Assembly (NCBI GenBank): GCA_964635975.1
Contig: CAZWPO010000001.1
Coordinates: 186,001 to 250,000, forward strand
Length of the DNA stretch: 64,000 nucleotides
Reading direction: 5' to 3'
Origin: UBA5314 sp964635975
Lineage (GTDB): Bacteria; Bacillota; Syntrophomonadia; Syntrophomonadales; Syntrophomonadaceae
The notes beneath the pieces were generated by a model. That model had not been told where the DNA came from, made no database searches, and was given only the letters and a program-made list of their open reading frames with translations. Positions 35,520 through 43,168 of the stretch are shown here, in pieces (position 1 is the stretch's first letter; the number at the start of each line of letters is the position of its first letter). The translations under genes and the position numbers were made by a program.

Positions 35520-36668
35520 CTAGAACCTGCCTATTACTTCGCGGCCAATAATCATCCTCTGAATCTGATTTGAGCCCTCGTATATCTGGGTTATCTTAAC
35601 ATCCCTCATCATCCGTTCTACGGGGAACTCCTTGCAGTAGCCATAACCTCCCATCAGCTGTACACAGTTAGTTGTGACTTCCATGCTGGTATCGGTGGCA
35701 AATCTCTTGGCCATGGAAGCCTCCTTGTTATGCGGAAGTTTATTATCCTTCAGCCACGCTGCCCGGTAGACAAGAAGCTGGGCAGCGTCCAGAGCAGTAG
35801 CCATATCCGCAACCATGAATTGCACACCCTGGTTGGCGGCCAGCGGCTTGCCAAACTGCTGGCGTTCTTTGATGTACTGGGTAGTAAATTCTAATGCGCC
35901 TTCACCGATCCCCAGGCCCTGCGCGGCGATGGTGATGCGGCCCCCTGCCAGTAGCCCCATCGCCACCGCGAATCCATCGTCAGGTTCACCGAGAAGGTTC
36001 TCCTTGGGAACTTTCACATCTTCAAAATACAGCTCAACCGTCGGGGATCCGTTCATTCCCATCTTCTGAACCGCTTTGCTCATAGAAAAGCCCGGAGTAT
36101 CCTTCTCAATGATTAAACATGTGATTCCTTTGCCGTTTCCCTTACTGGAGTCAGTCTTTACAAAGGTGCAATAGGTGTCGGCAATTCCGCCGTTGGTTAT
36201 AAAAATCTTACTGCCATTAACCAGGTAATGATCTCCTTTATCTTCGGCTTTGCATTTCAAAGATCCTGCATCAGAACCCGCATTTGGTTCAGTCAAAGCA
36301 TAAGCTCCGACAATTTTGCCGGTGGCCAGATCTCTCAAATACTTTTCTTTAGTCCTCTGACTGCCATAAAGCCAGGTGCTCATGCACCCTAATCCGGTGT
36401 GAACACTCATGATCACAGCCGTTGAGGCACACTTCTTGGCAATTTCCTCCACAAATATGGCAAAGTCAAGGTAGCTGGCTCCTGCGCCGCCCCATTCTTC
36501 GGGTATGGGCAGGCCGCAAAGTCCAAGATCAGCCATCTTTTTAAACGTAGACATTGGAAATTCGTGTTTTTCATCAGTATAAGCTGCAATAGGTTCAACT
36601 TCGTTTTTAGCGAACTTACGGAACATATCCCGCATCATCAATGATTCTTCCCCAAGTTGGAAATCCAT
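35520..36668 (-). CDS. Short-chain acyl-CoA dehydrogenase (butyryl-CoA type)
   Basis: The 382-aa flavoprotein oxidises acyl-CoA to enoyl-CoA and hands electrons to Etf. It has the family signatures GAYALTEPNAGSD and QLMGGYGYCKEFPVERMMRD. The catalytic glutamate lies in IYEGSNQIQRMII. Operon context (thiolase, hbd, crt) points to butyryl-CoA. The likely electron path is this enzyme, EtfAB, then the FeS oxidoreductase at the window's left end. This step is thermodynamically hard in syntrophs. Confidence 0.94.
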   Translation of the reverse strand: MDFQLGEESLMMRDMFRKFAKNEVEPIAAYTDEKHEFPMSTFKKMADLGLCGLPIPEEWGGAGASYLDFAIFVEEIAKKCASTAVIMSVHTGLGCMSTWLYGSQRTKEKYLRDLATGKIVGAYALTEPNAGSDAGSLKCKAEDKGDHYLVNGSKIFITNGGIADTYCTFVKTDSSKGNGKGITCLIIEKDTPGFSMSKAVQKMGMNGSPTVELYFEDVKVPKENLLGEPDDGFAVAMGLLAGGRITIAAQGLGIGEGALEFTTQYIKERQQFGKPLAANQGVQFMVADMATALDAAQLLVYRAAWLKDNKLPHNKEASMAKRFATDTSMEVTTNCVQLMGGYGYCKEFPVERMMRDVKITQIYEGSNQIQRMIIGREVIGRF

Positions 36669-36696
36669 GTATGCTCATCTCCCCGCTTGAATATTT

Positions 36697-37476
36697 CTAT
36701 CGTCCTTTAAATACGGCTTTTCGCTTTTCTATAAAAGCCCGCATACCTTCTCTTTGGTCATCAGTTGCGAAGCAAAGTCCAAAAATATCTGCTTCAAAGG
36801 CAATAGCCTGATCTATATCAACCTGCAGGCCATGGTTTACCGCATCTTTGCACAACTGCACAGCGAGCTGGCCCCGGGTGCTGATAACCCCGGCTAGTTT
36901 AATGGTTTCAGACATGAGCAGCCCGGAAGGCAGGACTTTGTTAACCAATCCAATCCGTAGAGCTTCACTGGCGTCAATACTCTCACCAGTGAAAAGCAAC
37001 TGCCGGGCCTGCCCACTTCCTACCAGGCGGGGTAGGCGCTGGGTCCCTCCGAATCCGGGCGTTACACCCAGGCCAACCTCTGGCTGGCCAAATTTTGCTG
37101 TGTCTGAGCAAATTCTAAAATCGCAAGCCATAGCCAGTTCCAATCCTCCACCCAGGCAGAACCCATTAATGGCGGCTATGACTGGTTTAGGAACAGTTTC
37201 AATTATCCTGGTAGCTTCTCCGCCCAGCTTTCCAAATGCCCGACCGCCCATAGCTGTCAAATCGACCATCGAAGTGATGTCTGCCCCGGCCACAAATGCC
37301 TTTTGTCCGGCCCCGGTAATGATCAGGACATCTGCTAAAGGATCATCATTTACGGCCTGCACCGCATTCATTATCTCCAGCAGCGTATCCTTGTTGAGGG
37401 CATTCAAGGCCTGAGGACGGTTGATAGTTAATATGGCGATTTTATTCTGTACTTCTAATAAAATATTTTCATACAT
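36697..37476 (-). CDS. crt: Enoyl-CoA hydratase (crotonase)
   Basis: The 259-aa enzyme hydrates crotonyl-CoA to 3-hydroxybutyryl-CoA. It has the oxyanion-hole segments AFVAGADI and INGFCLGGGLELAMACDFRI, and the two catalytic glutamates (in GGGLELA and FGQPEVGLGVTPGFGGTQRL). It lies 26 bp after hbd and 28 bp before the acyl-CoA dehydrogenase. Confidence 0.95.
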   Translation of the reverse strand: MYENILLEVQNKIAILTINRPQALNALNKDTLLEIMNAVQAVNDDPLADVLIITGAGQKAFVAGADITSMVDLTAMGGRAFGKLGGEATRIIETVPKPVIAAINGFCLGGGLELAMACDFRICSDTAKFGQPEVGLGVTPGFGGTQRLPRLVGSGQARQLLFTGESIDASEALRIGLVNKVLPSGLLMSETIKLAGVISTRGQLAVQLCKDAVNHGLQVDIDQAIAFEADIFGLCFATDDQREGMRAFIEKRKAVFKGR

Positions 37477-37502
37477 CTCTTAGCCTCCTTATGGGAATGA
37501 TC

Positions 37503-38357
37503 TCATTTCCCATAATCATAGATCCCTTTGCCGACCTTACGGCCGAGCCATCCGGCCTGCACATATTGCTTGAGCAGGGGAGATGGTCGATATTTAGGAT
37601 CGCCATACCCGGTATACATTACATTTAAAATGGACAATATCGTGTCCAGGCCTATCAGATCTGCCAGTTCCAACGGGCCCATGGGATGGTTCATACCCAG
37701 TTTCATGATGTCGTCAATGTTTTTAGCGGGAGCCACCCCTTCATATAACTCCCAAAGAGCCTCGTTAATCATTACCTGCAAGACTCGATTGGAAACAAAG
37801 CCCGGCACATCCTTGCACCAGACCGGCACTTTTCCCATCTTAATCGAGGCTTCTTCGATATCGGCATAACATTCGTCAGTCGTAGCCAGTCCTCGAATAA
37901 TCTCCACCAGTTTCATTACTGGGACCGGGTTCATAAAATGCATGCCGATTACTTTTTCGGGCCTTTTCGTAGTTGCGGCAATCTGCGTTACTGGCAATGA
38001 AGAAGTATTAGTTGCCAGATAGGCATGTTCGGGTGCAATGCGGTCCAGTTCGCCAAAAACTCTGGCCTTGATATCAAAATTTTCAACAATTGCTTCAATA
38101 ACCAGATCCACTCCGGCAGCGTCTTCCAGCCTGGAAGAACTCTTGATCCTGGCCTGTATAGCCGCCTTATCTTCAGCGCTTTTTTTCCCCTTTGATACAT
38201 CCCGCTCCAAATTTTTGTCAATCACTAGAAGCCCTTTATTGACAAGATCACTATTCACATCCCACTGTATTACTTCATATCCAGCCTGGGAGGCTACCTG
38301 GGTTATCCCCGCTCCCATCTGCCCGGCTCCCAAAACCATGATCTTTTTTATCTTCAT
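37503..38357 (-). CDS. hbd: 3-hydroxybutyryl-CoA dehydrogenase
   Basis: The 284-aa enzyme interconverts 3-hydroxybutyryl-CoA and acetoacetyl-CoA with NAD(P). It has the Rossmann motif VLGAGQMGAGI (residues 8-18), the catalytic histidine region IGMHFMNPVPVMKLVEII and the C-terminal domain VSNRVLQVMINEAL. It lies 39 bp after the thiolase gene. Confidence 0.96.
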   Translation of the reverse strand: MKIKKIMVLGAGQMGAGITQVASQAGYEVIQWDVNSDLVNKGLLVIDKNLERDVSKGKKSAEDKAAIQARIKSSSRLEDAAGVDLVIEAIVENFDIKARVFGELDRIAPEHAYLATNTSSLPVTQIAATTKRPEKVIGMHFMNPVPVMKLVEIIRGLATTDECYADIEEASIKMGKVPVWCKDVPGFVSNRVLQVMINEALWELYEGVAPAKNIDDIMKLGMNHPMGPLELADLIGLDTILSILNVMYTGYGDPKYRPSPLLKQYVQAGWLGRKVGKGIYDYGK

Positions 38358-38396
38358 CCTATATTCCTCCCTTTTAACAACCTGATCTAGGCAGCT

Positions 38397-39752
38397 TTAA
38401 GGTTCCACTTTTATTAACATGGCATCTCCCTGGGCATGACCTGAGCATATGCCGCAAACACCGTAGCCACCTCCGCGGCGTCTTAACTCATATCCCAGTG
38501 TCATCAGGATCCTGGCACCGCTGGCCCCAATCGGGTGCCCATAGGCAATTGCGGAACCATTCACGTTCACTTTCTCAACCATATCTTCCCTGCTCATGCC
38601 CAGAATGCCCATACAGCTGACTAAAACCACTGCTGCAAAAGCTTCATTTGCTTCGACCAGCTTCATGTCGTCCGTGGTAAGGCCGTTTTGATCAAGCACC
38701 TTTTTGATAGAAAGACCAGGCACGGTGGCAATATCTTTAGTTTGCTGCGATACTTCCGCGTAATCAACGATCGTAAACAGAGCTTTCAGGCCCAGTTCAT
38801 CGGCCTTCTCCCGGCTCATCAGCATTACAGCTGTAGCACCGTCATTTACTCCTGGGGCATTGCCGGCGGTAACACTGCCAGGACCACCGGTTACCGGGCT
38901 CTTATGGTTAAACACCGGGGGCAATTTTGCTAAAGACTCCTCAGTTGTGCCGGGCCGCGGCCCCTCATCCTTGCTTATTACTTCTTTTCCCTTCCTGATT
39001 TGGACCGGGAATATCTCATCATCAAGGTTTCCATTCGCCATTGCCTCAACCGCCCTGCTCTGTGACAAGCTGGCCCACCAGTCCATGTCAGCCCTGGATA
39101 TTCCGAATTCATCAGACACCTCGGAACCGTGAATAGCCATATGACGATTATAGAAAGCATCCCAAAGGCCGTCATAAACCATCAAATCGACCAGCTTGCC
39201 ACCCGGCAATCCCATGCGGCTTCCAAATCTCTGGTCTGGCAGTGAGAAGGGACAGTTGCTCATGCTCTCCATCCCTCCCGCAATAATAATATCGGCCCGG
39301 CCCAATTTGATCGACTGGACACCCAGGTCCACGGTCTTGATGCCTGACGAGCAAACCTTGTTGATAGTTATTGAAGGCACTGATTCGGGCATACCGGCCA
39401 GGATCGTCGCCTGACGGCTGGGGACCTGCCCTGCGCCGGCGGGAACGACTTCACCCATATAGACATAGTCCACATCTCCTGGCTTAACCTTATCTTCAAC
39501 GCGGCGCATAACTTCCTTGATAGCCAGAGCTCCCAACTGCGGAGCATCATATTCTTTCAACTTCCCGCCGAAGACTCCAAATGGAGTCCGCGCAGCAGCC
39601 ACGCACACAACTTCACGAAGCGATGCGTAAGGATTCTTTAATTGCCTTCCCATTCCTTCAAAACCGGCTTTTCTCTCGCCATATCCCATCACAGGGACTG
39701 TTTTGGGATAATCTGCCCGCTTCATTTCTAGTTTTTGAACAAAATCCGACAT
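38397..39752 (-). CDS. Acetyl-CoA acetyltransferase (thiolase) with N-terminal extension
   Basis: The 451-aa thiolase splits acetoacetyl-CoA to two acetyl-CoA in butyrate oxidation. The nucleophile is C134 in NKVCSSGIKT; EANEAFAA and YGHPIGASGA supply the other active-site parts, and the second cysteine is in CGICSGHAQGD. The core is preceded by about 45 extra residues, unlike the usual ~393-aa enzyme. A good ribosome site (GAGGAGG) before ATG 39752 shows that the extension is real. It is the first enzyme gene of the operon. Confidence 0.93.
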   Translation of the reverse strand: MSDFVQKLEMKRADYPKTVPVMGYGERKAGFEGMGRQLKNPYASLREVVCVAAARTPFGVFGGKLKEYDAPQLGALAIKEVMRRVEDKVKPGDVDYVYMGEVVPAGAGQVPSRQATILAGMPESVPSITINKVCSSGIKTVDLGVQSIKLGRADIIIAGGMESMSNCPFSLPDQRFGSRMGLPGGKLVDLMVYDGLWDAFYNRHMAIHGSEVSDEFGISRADMDWWASLSQSRAVEAMANGNLDDEIFPVQIRKGKEVISKDEGPRPGTTEESLAKLPPVFNHKSPVTGGPGSVTAGNAPGVNDGATAVMLMSREKADELGLKALFTIVDYAEVSQQTKDIATVPGLSIKKVLDQNGLTTDDMKLVEANEAFAAVVLVSCMGILGMSREDMVEKVNVNGSAIAYGHPIGASGARILMTLGYELRRRGGGYGVCGICSGHAQGDAMLIKVEP

Positions 39753-39870
39753 GCTTTATCCTCCTCACTTTCTCAGAATATTTCGTCACCCCAGGCTGTT
39801 TACAAATAGACTTACCACCCCCTTAATGCCGGTCTTATTCCTCTGTTTGGCAGAGCGAGCGTGGTGCAAT

Positions 39871-40053
39871 TCATATGAGAACACGTGCGCCCGGTTCTTT
39901 TATCTTTTTTCTCTGCCATCCGCTGGCTTCGTGAACAGCTTCGTTTTTCAAGGAATTAAGCTGCCCGCAGCGCGGACACTTGATCTCCAAAAGCTCGCAC
40001 TCAGTATAACGCCCCAAAAGACGCCGGCATTTTTGACATCTGAATTCCTTCAT
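39871..40053 (-). CDS. Com-like zinc-ribbon protein 1
   Basis: The 60-aa protein has two CxxC pairs (CQKC near residue 6 and CPRC near residue 26) separated by about 16 residues with LLGRYTECELLEIK. This is the plan of the Mu Com-like small zinc proteins, which bind nucleic acid; Mu Com itself activates translation of mom. The C-terminal half is basic. AGGGGGG precedes ATG 40053. A terminator-like hairpin ends only about 20 bp upstream of the start. The thiolase operon follows 118 bp downstream. Confidence 0.8.
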   Translation of the reverse strand: MKEFRCQKCRRLLGRYTECELLEIKCPRCGQLNSLKNEAVHEASGWQRKKIKEPGARVLI

Positions 40054-40073
40054 AAATACCCCCCTCTTTTATG

Positions 40074-40103
40074 AAAAAACTGCTCCACCCTACCTGGTGG
40101 AGC
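40074..40103 (-). terminator. Terminator-like hairpin T1 in the leader of Com-like 1
   Basis: On the minus strand GCTCCACC and GGTGGAGC form an 8-bp stem, followed by AGTTTTTT. It ends just before the ribosome binding site of Com-like 1, so the gene must be reached by readthrough or by transcripts that pass this site. Its sequence resembles T3 (both begin CATTGAGC). Confidence 0.7.
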
Positions 40104-40246
40104 TCAATGTGAGTAATTGTCAGCAGCTCAGTCTGTTTGGCAAGGGTTTTACTATCATCCTGCTCAAGTCCCCACCAGGACAAAGAGTACTTCGCCACCT
40201 GCCCGTGAACAGCCGCAGTGCCAGCTGATCTTGCTTTTGTCATTAA

Positions 40247-40287
40247 GAAAAAAAGAGCCCCCCCTGATCAGGTCTGGAGGAGCTCTT
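40247..40287 (-). terminator. Terminator-like hairpin T2
   Basis: On the minus strand AAGAGCTCCTCC pairs with GGGGGGGCTCTT (12 bp with two G-T wobbles), followed by a seven-T run. It is the strongest of three successive terminator-like hairpins between the two Com-like genes. Confidence 0.7.
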
Positions 40288-40314
40288 CAGGCTTGCGGAC
40301 TAAAACCGCCTTAT

Positions 40315-40349
40315 ATAAAACAGCCCACCGGTTTATATCCGGTGGGGCT
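40315..40349 (-). terminator. Terminator-like hairpin T3 after Com-like 2
   Basis: On the minus strand AGCCCCACCGG pairs with CCGGTGGGCT (one bulged base), followed by GTTTTATAT. It is the first terminator after Com-like 2. Confidence 0.7.
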
Positions 40350-40415
40350 CAATGGCTCTCGCTTTTTATAACTATTAAATTTTGTTTGGCAGTAACTGGC
40401 TACCAGTTAAGCTTT

Positions 40416-40550
40416 TTACGATACGGCAATCTTTTTCTGTTTAGTTAGATTATTCATGTGGTCGCATCGTGGACATTTTATTTCCAACTGCTTGCACTTG
40501 TTATATTTGCCCAGAAGCTTCTTGCACTTCTCACAACGGAATTCTCTCAC
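40416..40550 (-). CDS. Com-like zinc-ribbon protein 2 (44 aa)
   Basis: This short gene encodes 44 residues starting MREFRCEKCKKLLGKY, with a second CPRC pair after LEIK. It is a clear paralogue of Com-like 1 (MKEFRCQKC...LEIKCPRC). GTG 40550 is preferred because the G6 run lies 7 nt upstream; ATG 40556 is almost on that run. A sigma-54-type promoter lies about 80 bp upstream. Its product is probably a small zinc-dependent RNA- or DNA-binding regulator. Confidence 0.78.
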   Translation of the reverse strand: MREFRCEKCKKLLGKYNKCKQLEIKCPRCDHMNNLTKQKKIAVS

Positions 40551-40628
40551 ACCCATGCCCCCCTTTTCCTTCCATCCCCATTAATGGGCCGGGATGGCGT
40601 ATGCTTCTATCCCCCTGCAAGCGTTTAT

Positions 40629-40644
40629 TGCATTTTTTATGCCA
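40629..40644 (-). promoter_or_regulatory. Sigma-54 (-24/-12) promoter before Com-like 2
   Basis: On the minus strand TGGCAT-AAAAA-ATGCA matches the consensus TGGCAC-N5-TTGCA at 9 of 11 fixed positions, with the required GG-N10-GC spacing. Transcription would start near 40618, about 70 nt before Com-like 2. The sigma-54 activator gene lies directly upstream. Confidence 0.65.
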
Positions 40645-40816
40645 GCCGAAGAATAAAACTGAAATTCAACCCCTGAGCTGAATTATAGAGCTTAGAGAAA
40701 TGCCTTGAGAAGTAGGTCACAGCGAGCTGCTATGTAACAAAAACATATTATTGATTAGATATTTGGCGTCGTATTAAAGGTATTGCGCATACAAAAGTTT
40801 GTACCAGGATGCACTA

Positions 40817-40836
40817 TTGTTGCCTTATGGCAACAA
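40817..40836. promoter_or_regulatory. Dyad site 1 (TTGTTGC-N6-GCAACAA)
   Basis: This perfect dyad, TTGTTGCC-TTAT-GGCAACAA, lies about 180 bp upstream of the sigma-54 promoter. It is one of three dyads sharing GTTGC-N6-GCAAC and is a candidate upstream activating site for the adjacent activator. Confidence 0.6.
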
Positions 40837-40867
40837 GCCTGATTATATGCGGCTTTCCTTTTTCGCA

Positions 40868-40889
40868 TTTGTTGCGTTTCAGCAACAAA
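40868..40889. promoter_or_regulatory. Dyad site 2 (TTTGTTGC-N6-GCAACAAA)
   Basis: The second dyad has 8-bp perfect arms and the same N6 spacing as site 1. Its centre is 52 bp from that of site 1, close to five helical turns, so both could lie on the same face of the DNA. Confidence 0.6.
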
Positions 40890-41037
40890 CTTCTATATCT
40901 ATTTAGCTTGAATCTTAACATTACCATGATCTATTTTAGCTTTTCCTGTCCGACTGTTGCCTATATTAAGGGATTTATGTTCATTTGCGATATATTGCAT
41001 CAGTATTCGACAGACTAATTAGAATAAAGCTGATTGC

Positions 41038-41053
41038 GTTGCTGATTGGCAAC
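41038..41053. promoter_or_regulatory. Dyad site 3 (GTTGC-N6-GCAAC)
   Basis: This is a shorter version of the dyad with 5-bp arms and the same N6 spacing, ending 5 bp from the stop of the sigma-54 activator gene. It is about 400 bp from the promoter. Confidence 0.45.
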
Positions 41054-41058
41054 AAAAG

Positions 41059-43146
41059 CTATCTCGGGCTAATTCCATACTTAGCGGCTTTGCGTACTAT
41101 TGTTGAAGCGTTCACCTGCAGTTCAGCTGCCATTTGGCGGGTAGTCCGGAAATGCCTGTAAGCCTTTTCAATCAGCTGTTTTTCAACGCTTTCAATTGCT
41201 TCGCGATACGGCAGAATTCCGGTAACCAGCACTTTGGGATGTGTATCGTGCTGAGATCCGAACTGAGACGGCAGGTTTTTATGTGTAATGATATCCCCGG
41301 ATGTAACGACAAGCAAGCGCTCTATTAAATTCTCGAGCTCTCTTACATTCCCCGGCCAATCGTAGCGCAAAAAAGCCGCCACCACATCCGGACTAATACG
41401 CTTGGTCATGTGGTATTTGCGGTTGAACCTCTGGAGAAAGTGACTTACCAGGCCTGGAATATCTTCTTTTCTTTCCCGCAGGGAAGGCAAATTTAGAGGT
41501 ATAACATTCAACCGGTAATAGAGATCTTCCCTGAACAGTTTTTGTCTGACCATTTCCAGGAGATTGCGATTGGTAGCGGCTACCACCCGGGCATCGACGC
41601 GGAATGGACCATTTCCTCCAATTCTGGTGACTTCCTTATTCTGCAGAAACCTTAGCAGCTTGACCTGCAGGTTATATGGAAGATCACCTATTTCATCCAA
41701 GAATATAGTCCCCCCCCGGGCCATCTCCAGGTATCCCGGTTTACCTTCTTTTCGGGCTCCGGTGAAAGCTCCCCGTTCATAGCCGAATAACTCGGACTCG
41801 AGCAGATTATCCGGAATAGCCCCACAGTTCACTTTTATAAACGGTCCGTGCTGCCTGTGGCTGTTATTATGAATTATCTCCGCTATAAGCTCCTTGCCTG
41901 TGCCTGATTCCCCGGCAATCAATACAGTTGAATCGACCTGGGCCATGCGGAATACCGTATCCAGAAGCTCTTTCATTCTTGGAGCATTCACTACCACGTC
42001 TGTATTGGCATACTGCAAGCGAAGACTGCGCAGCTGGTTTTGATAGTGCTCACTTAAGGTCTGCATTTGTTCCAATTTATATTTTAGATTGTTCAGCTCA
42101 GTAATATCCCTGACATTACTTACCACTCGAAAGATATTCCCGTTTTTGTCAAAGACCGGGTTGCCAGTTGCCAGTGTCGTCTTTCCAGTCTTCTCATACT
42201 CCTGTATTATTGTCACCGGTTCCCGCTTCTTCAAAGCCAGAGCAGTTACTGATTCAGACACAATGCCATCTTTTTCTATGTCCGCTACATCCCTGTACAA
42301 AAACTCGCTTGAGCTGATTCCGGTTATCATTTCAAAAGCTTTGTTTACTCGAAGGGTGATTCCTCTTCCATCAGCTATATACAAACCATCAAAAGAAGAT
42401 TCAATGATGGCGTCAAGCTCTTCATTTAGTTCCTTAACCGATACCAGTTCAGCAGAGAGGTTTTCCAGATCTGATATATCCTGCAATACTGCCACGGCTC
42501 CCGTTAGGATCCCGTCTTTAACAATCGGTGATCGGTTCGAAAGGTATAGATGATCATTGAGCATGATTTTCTGCATGGCTTCGACTTTGCCGGTTTTTAA
42601 TGTCTCCAAAAGGCGACTTGTTGGAAAAACATCAATAATATTTCTCCCATTCACTTCGCTGGCACTGATACCCAGGCTCTTTTCTGCCGAAGTATTGAAG
42701 ACGTTTATTTTCCCCTCGGTATCTACGGAAACGATCATATTGTGTGTGGAATTAATAATGGTCTCCAGTTCAACGGAAACCTCGCGGAATGAATTGAAGA
42801 AAGTGCGGGTCAGATCAGTTCTGGTTACCATGCCAACTACTCTATTGTCTTCTACAATAGGCAGTCGACCTATCCCTGTGAATAATATGTCGACAACCGC
42901 ATCATCTGGATGAGCAACAAATACATCCAGAGTCATCAAGTCGGATACCGGTGTTTGAAGATTGATTCCCATGTTAACGCATCGATACAAGTGAGACTTG
43001 GTAAACAAACCTATAAGCTGGTTTTCCTCATCTACAACCGGAGCCCCATCAACATTATGATTCAAAAACAGAGAAGCTGCCTGTTCAACAGACTGTTCCG
43101 GCTTCAAAGTAACCGGGTCCTTGCTCATGATTTCTCTCAATTTCAC
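41059..43146 (-). CDS. Sigma-54-dependent transcriptional activator (CBS-CBS-PAS-PAS-AAA-HTH)
   Basis: The 695-aa protein has an N-terminal CBS pair (residues ~1-115), two PAS domains (~130-240 and ~250-370), a short coiled-coil linker and a sigma-54 AAA+ domain. That domain has Walker A GESGTGKE, the sigma-54 contact loop GAFTGA and Walker B DEIGDLP. A C-terminal helix-turn-helix (TTRQMAAELQVNASTIVRKAAKYGI) follows. CBS domains often sense adenosyl nucleotides and PAS domains redox or small ligands. GTG 43146 is 7 nt after GGGGG. It probably controls the promoter at 40629 and perhaps that at 55997. Confidence 0.93.
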   Translation of the reverse strand: MKLREIMSKDPVTLKPEQSVEQAASLFLNHNVDGAPVVDEENQLIGLFTKSHLYRCVNMGINLQTPVSDLMTLDVFVAHPDDAVVDILFTGIGRLPIVEDNRVVGMVTRTDLTRTFFNSFREVSVELETIINSTHNMIVSVDTEGKINVFNTSAEKSLGISASEVNGRNIIDVFPTSRLLETLKTGKVEAMQKIMLNDHLYLSNRSPIVKDGILTGAVAVLQDISDLENLSAELVSVKELNEELDAIIESSFDGLYIADGRGITLRVNKAFEMITGISSSEFLYRDVADIEKDGIVSESVTALALKKREPVTIIQEYEKTGKTTLATGNPVFDKNGNIFRVVSNVRDITELNNLKYKLEQMQTLSEHYQNQLRSLRLQYANTDVVVNAPRMKELLDTVFRMAQVDSTVLIAGESGTGKELIAEIIHNNSHRQHGPFIKVNCGAIPDNLLESELFGYERGAFTGARKEGKPGYLEMARGGTIFLDEIGDLPYNLQVKLLRFLQNKEVTRIGGNGPFRVDARVVAATNRNLLEMVRQKLFREDLYYRLNVIPLNLPSLRERKEDIPGLVSHFLQRFNRKYHMTKRISPDVVAAFLRYDWPGNVRELENLIERLLVVTSGDIITHKNLPSQFGSQHDTHPKVLVTGILPYREAIESVEKQLIEKAYRHFRTTRQMAAELQVNASTIVRKAAKYGISPR

Positions 43147-43168
43147 TGCATCGCCCCCGTGAACATAA

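Noticed and set aside
36848..37414. 188-codon plus-strand frame opposite crt, and similar long antisense frames opposite etfA and thl
   Set aside because: They lie fully inside well-supported genes on the other strand and have no motifs or ribosome binding sites.
39848..39860. 13-bp match to the 155-bp element between thiolase and Com-like 1
   Set aside because: A match of this length is expected by chance when searching this much sequence, and no neighbouring element sequence follows.
39753..39870. Sigma-54 promoter directly before the thiolase gene
   Set aside because: A GG-N10-GC spacing exists near 39830-39843 on the minus strand, but flanking bases do not match the -24 or -12 consensus.
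40001..40243. 80-codon minus-strand frame upstream of Com-like 1
   Set aside because: It overlaps hairpin T1 and the start of Com-like 1, with no family features.
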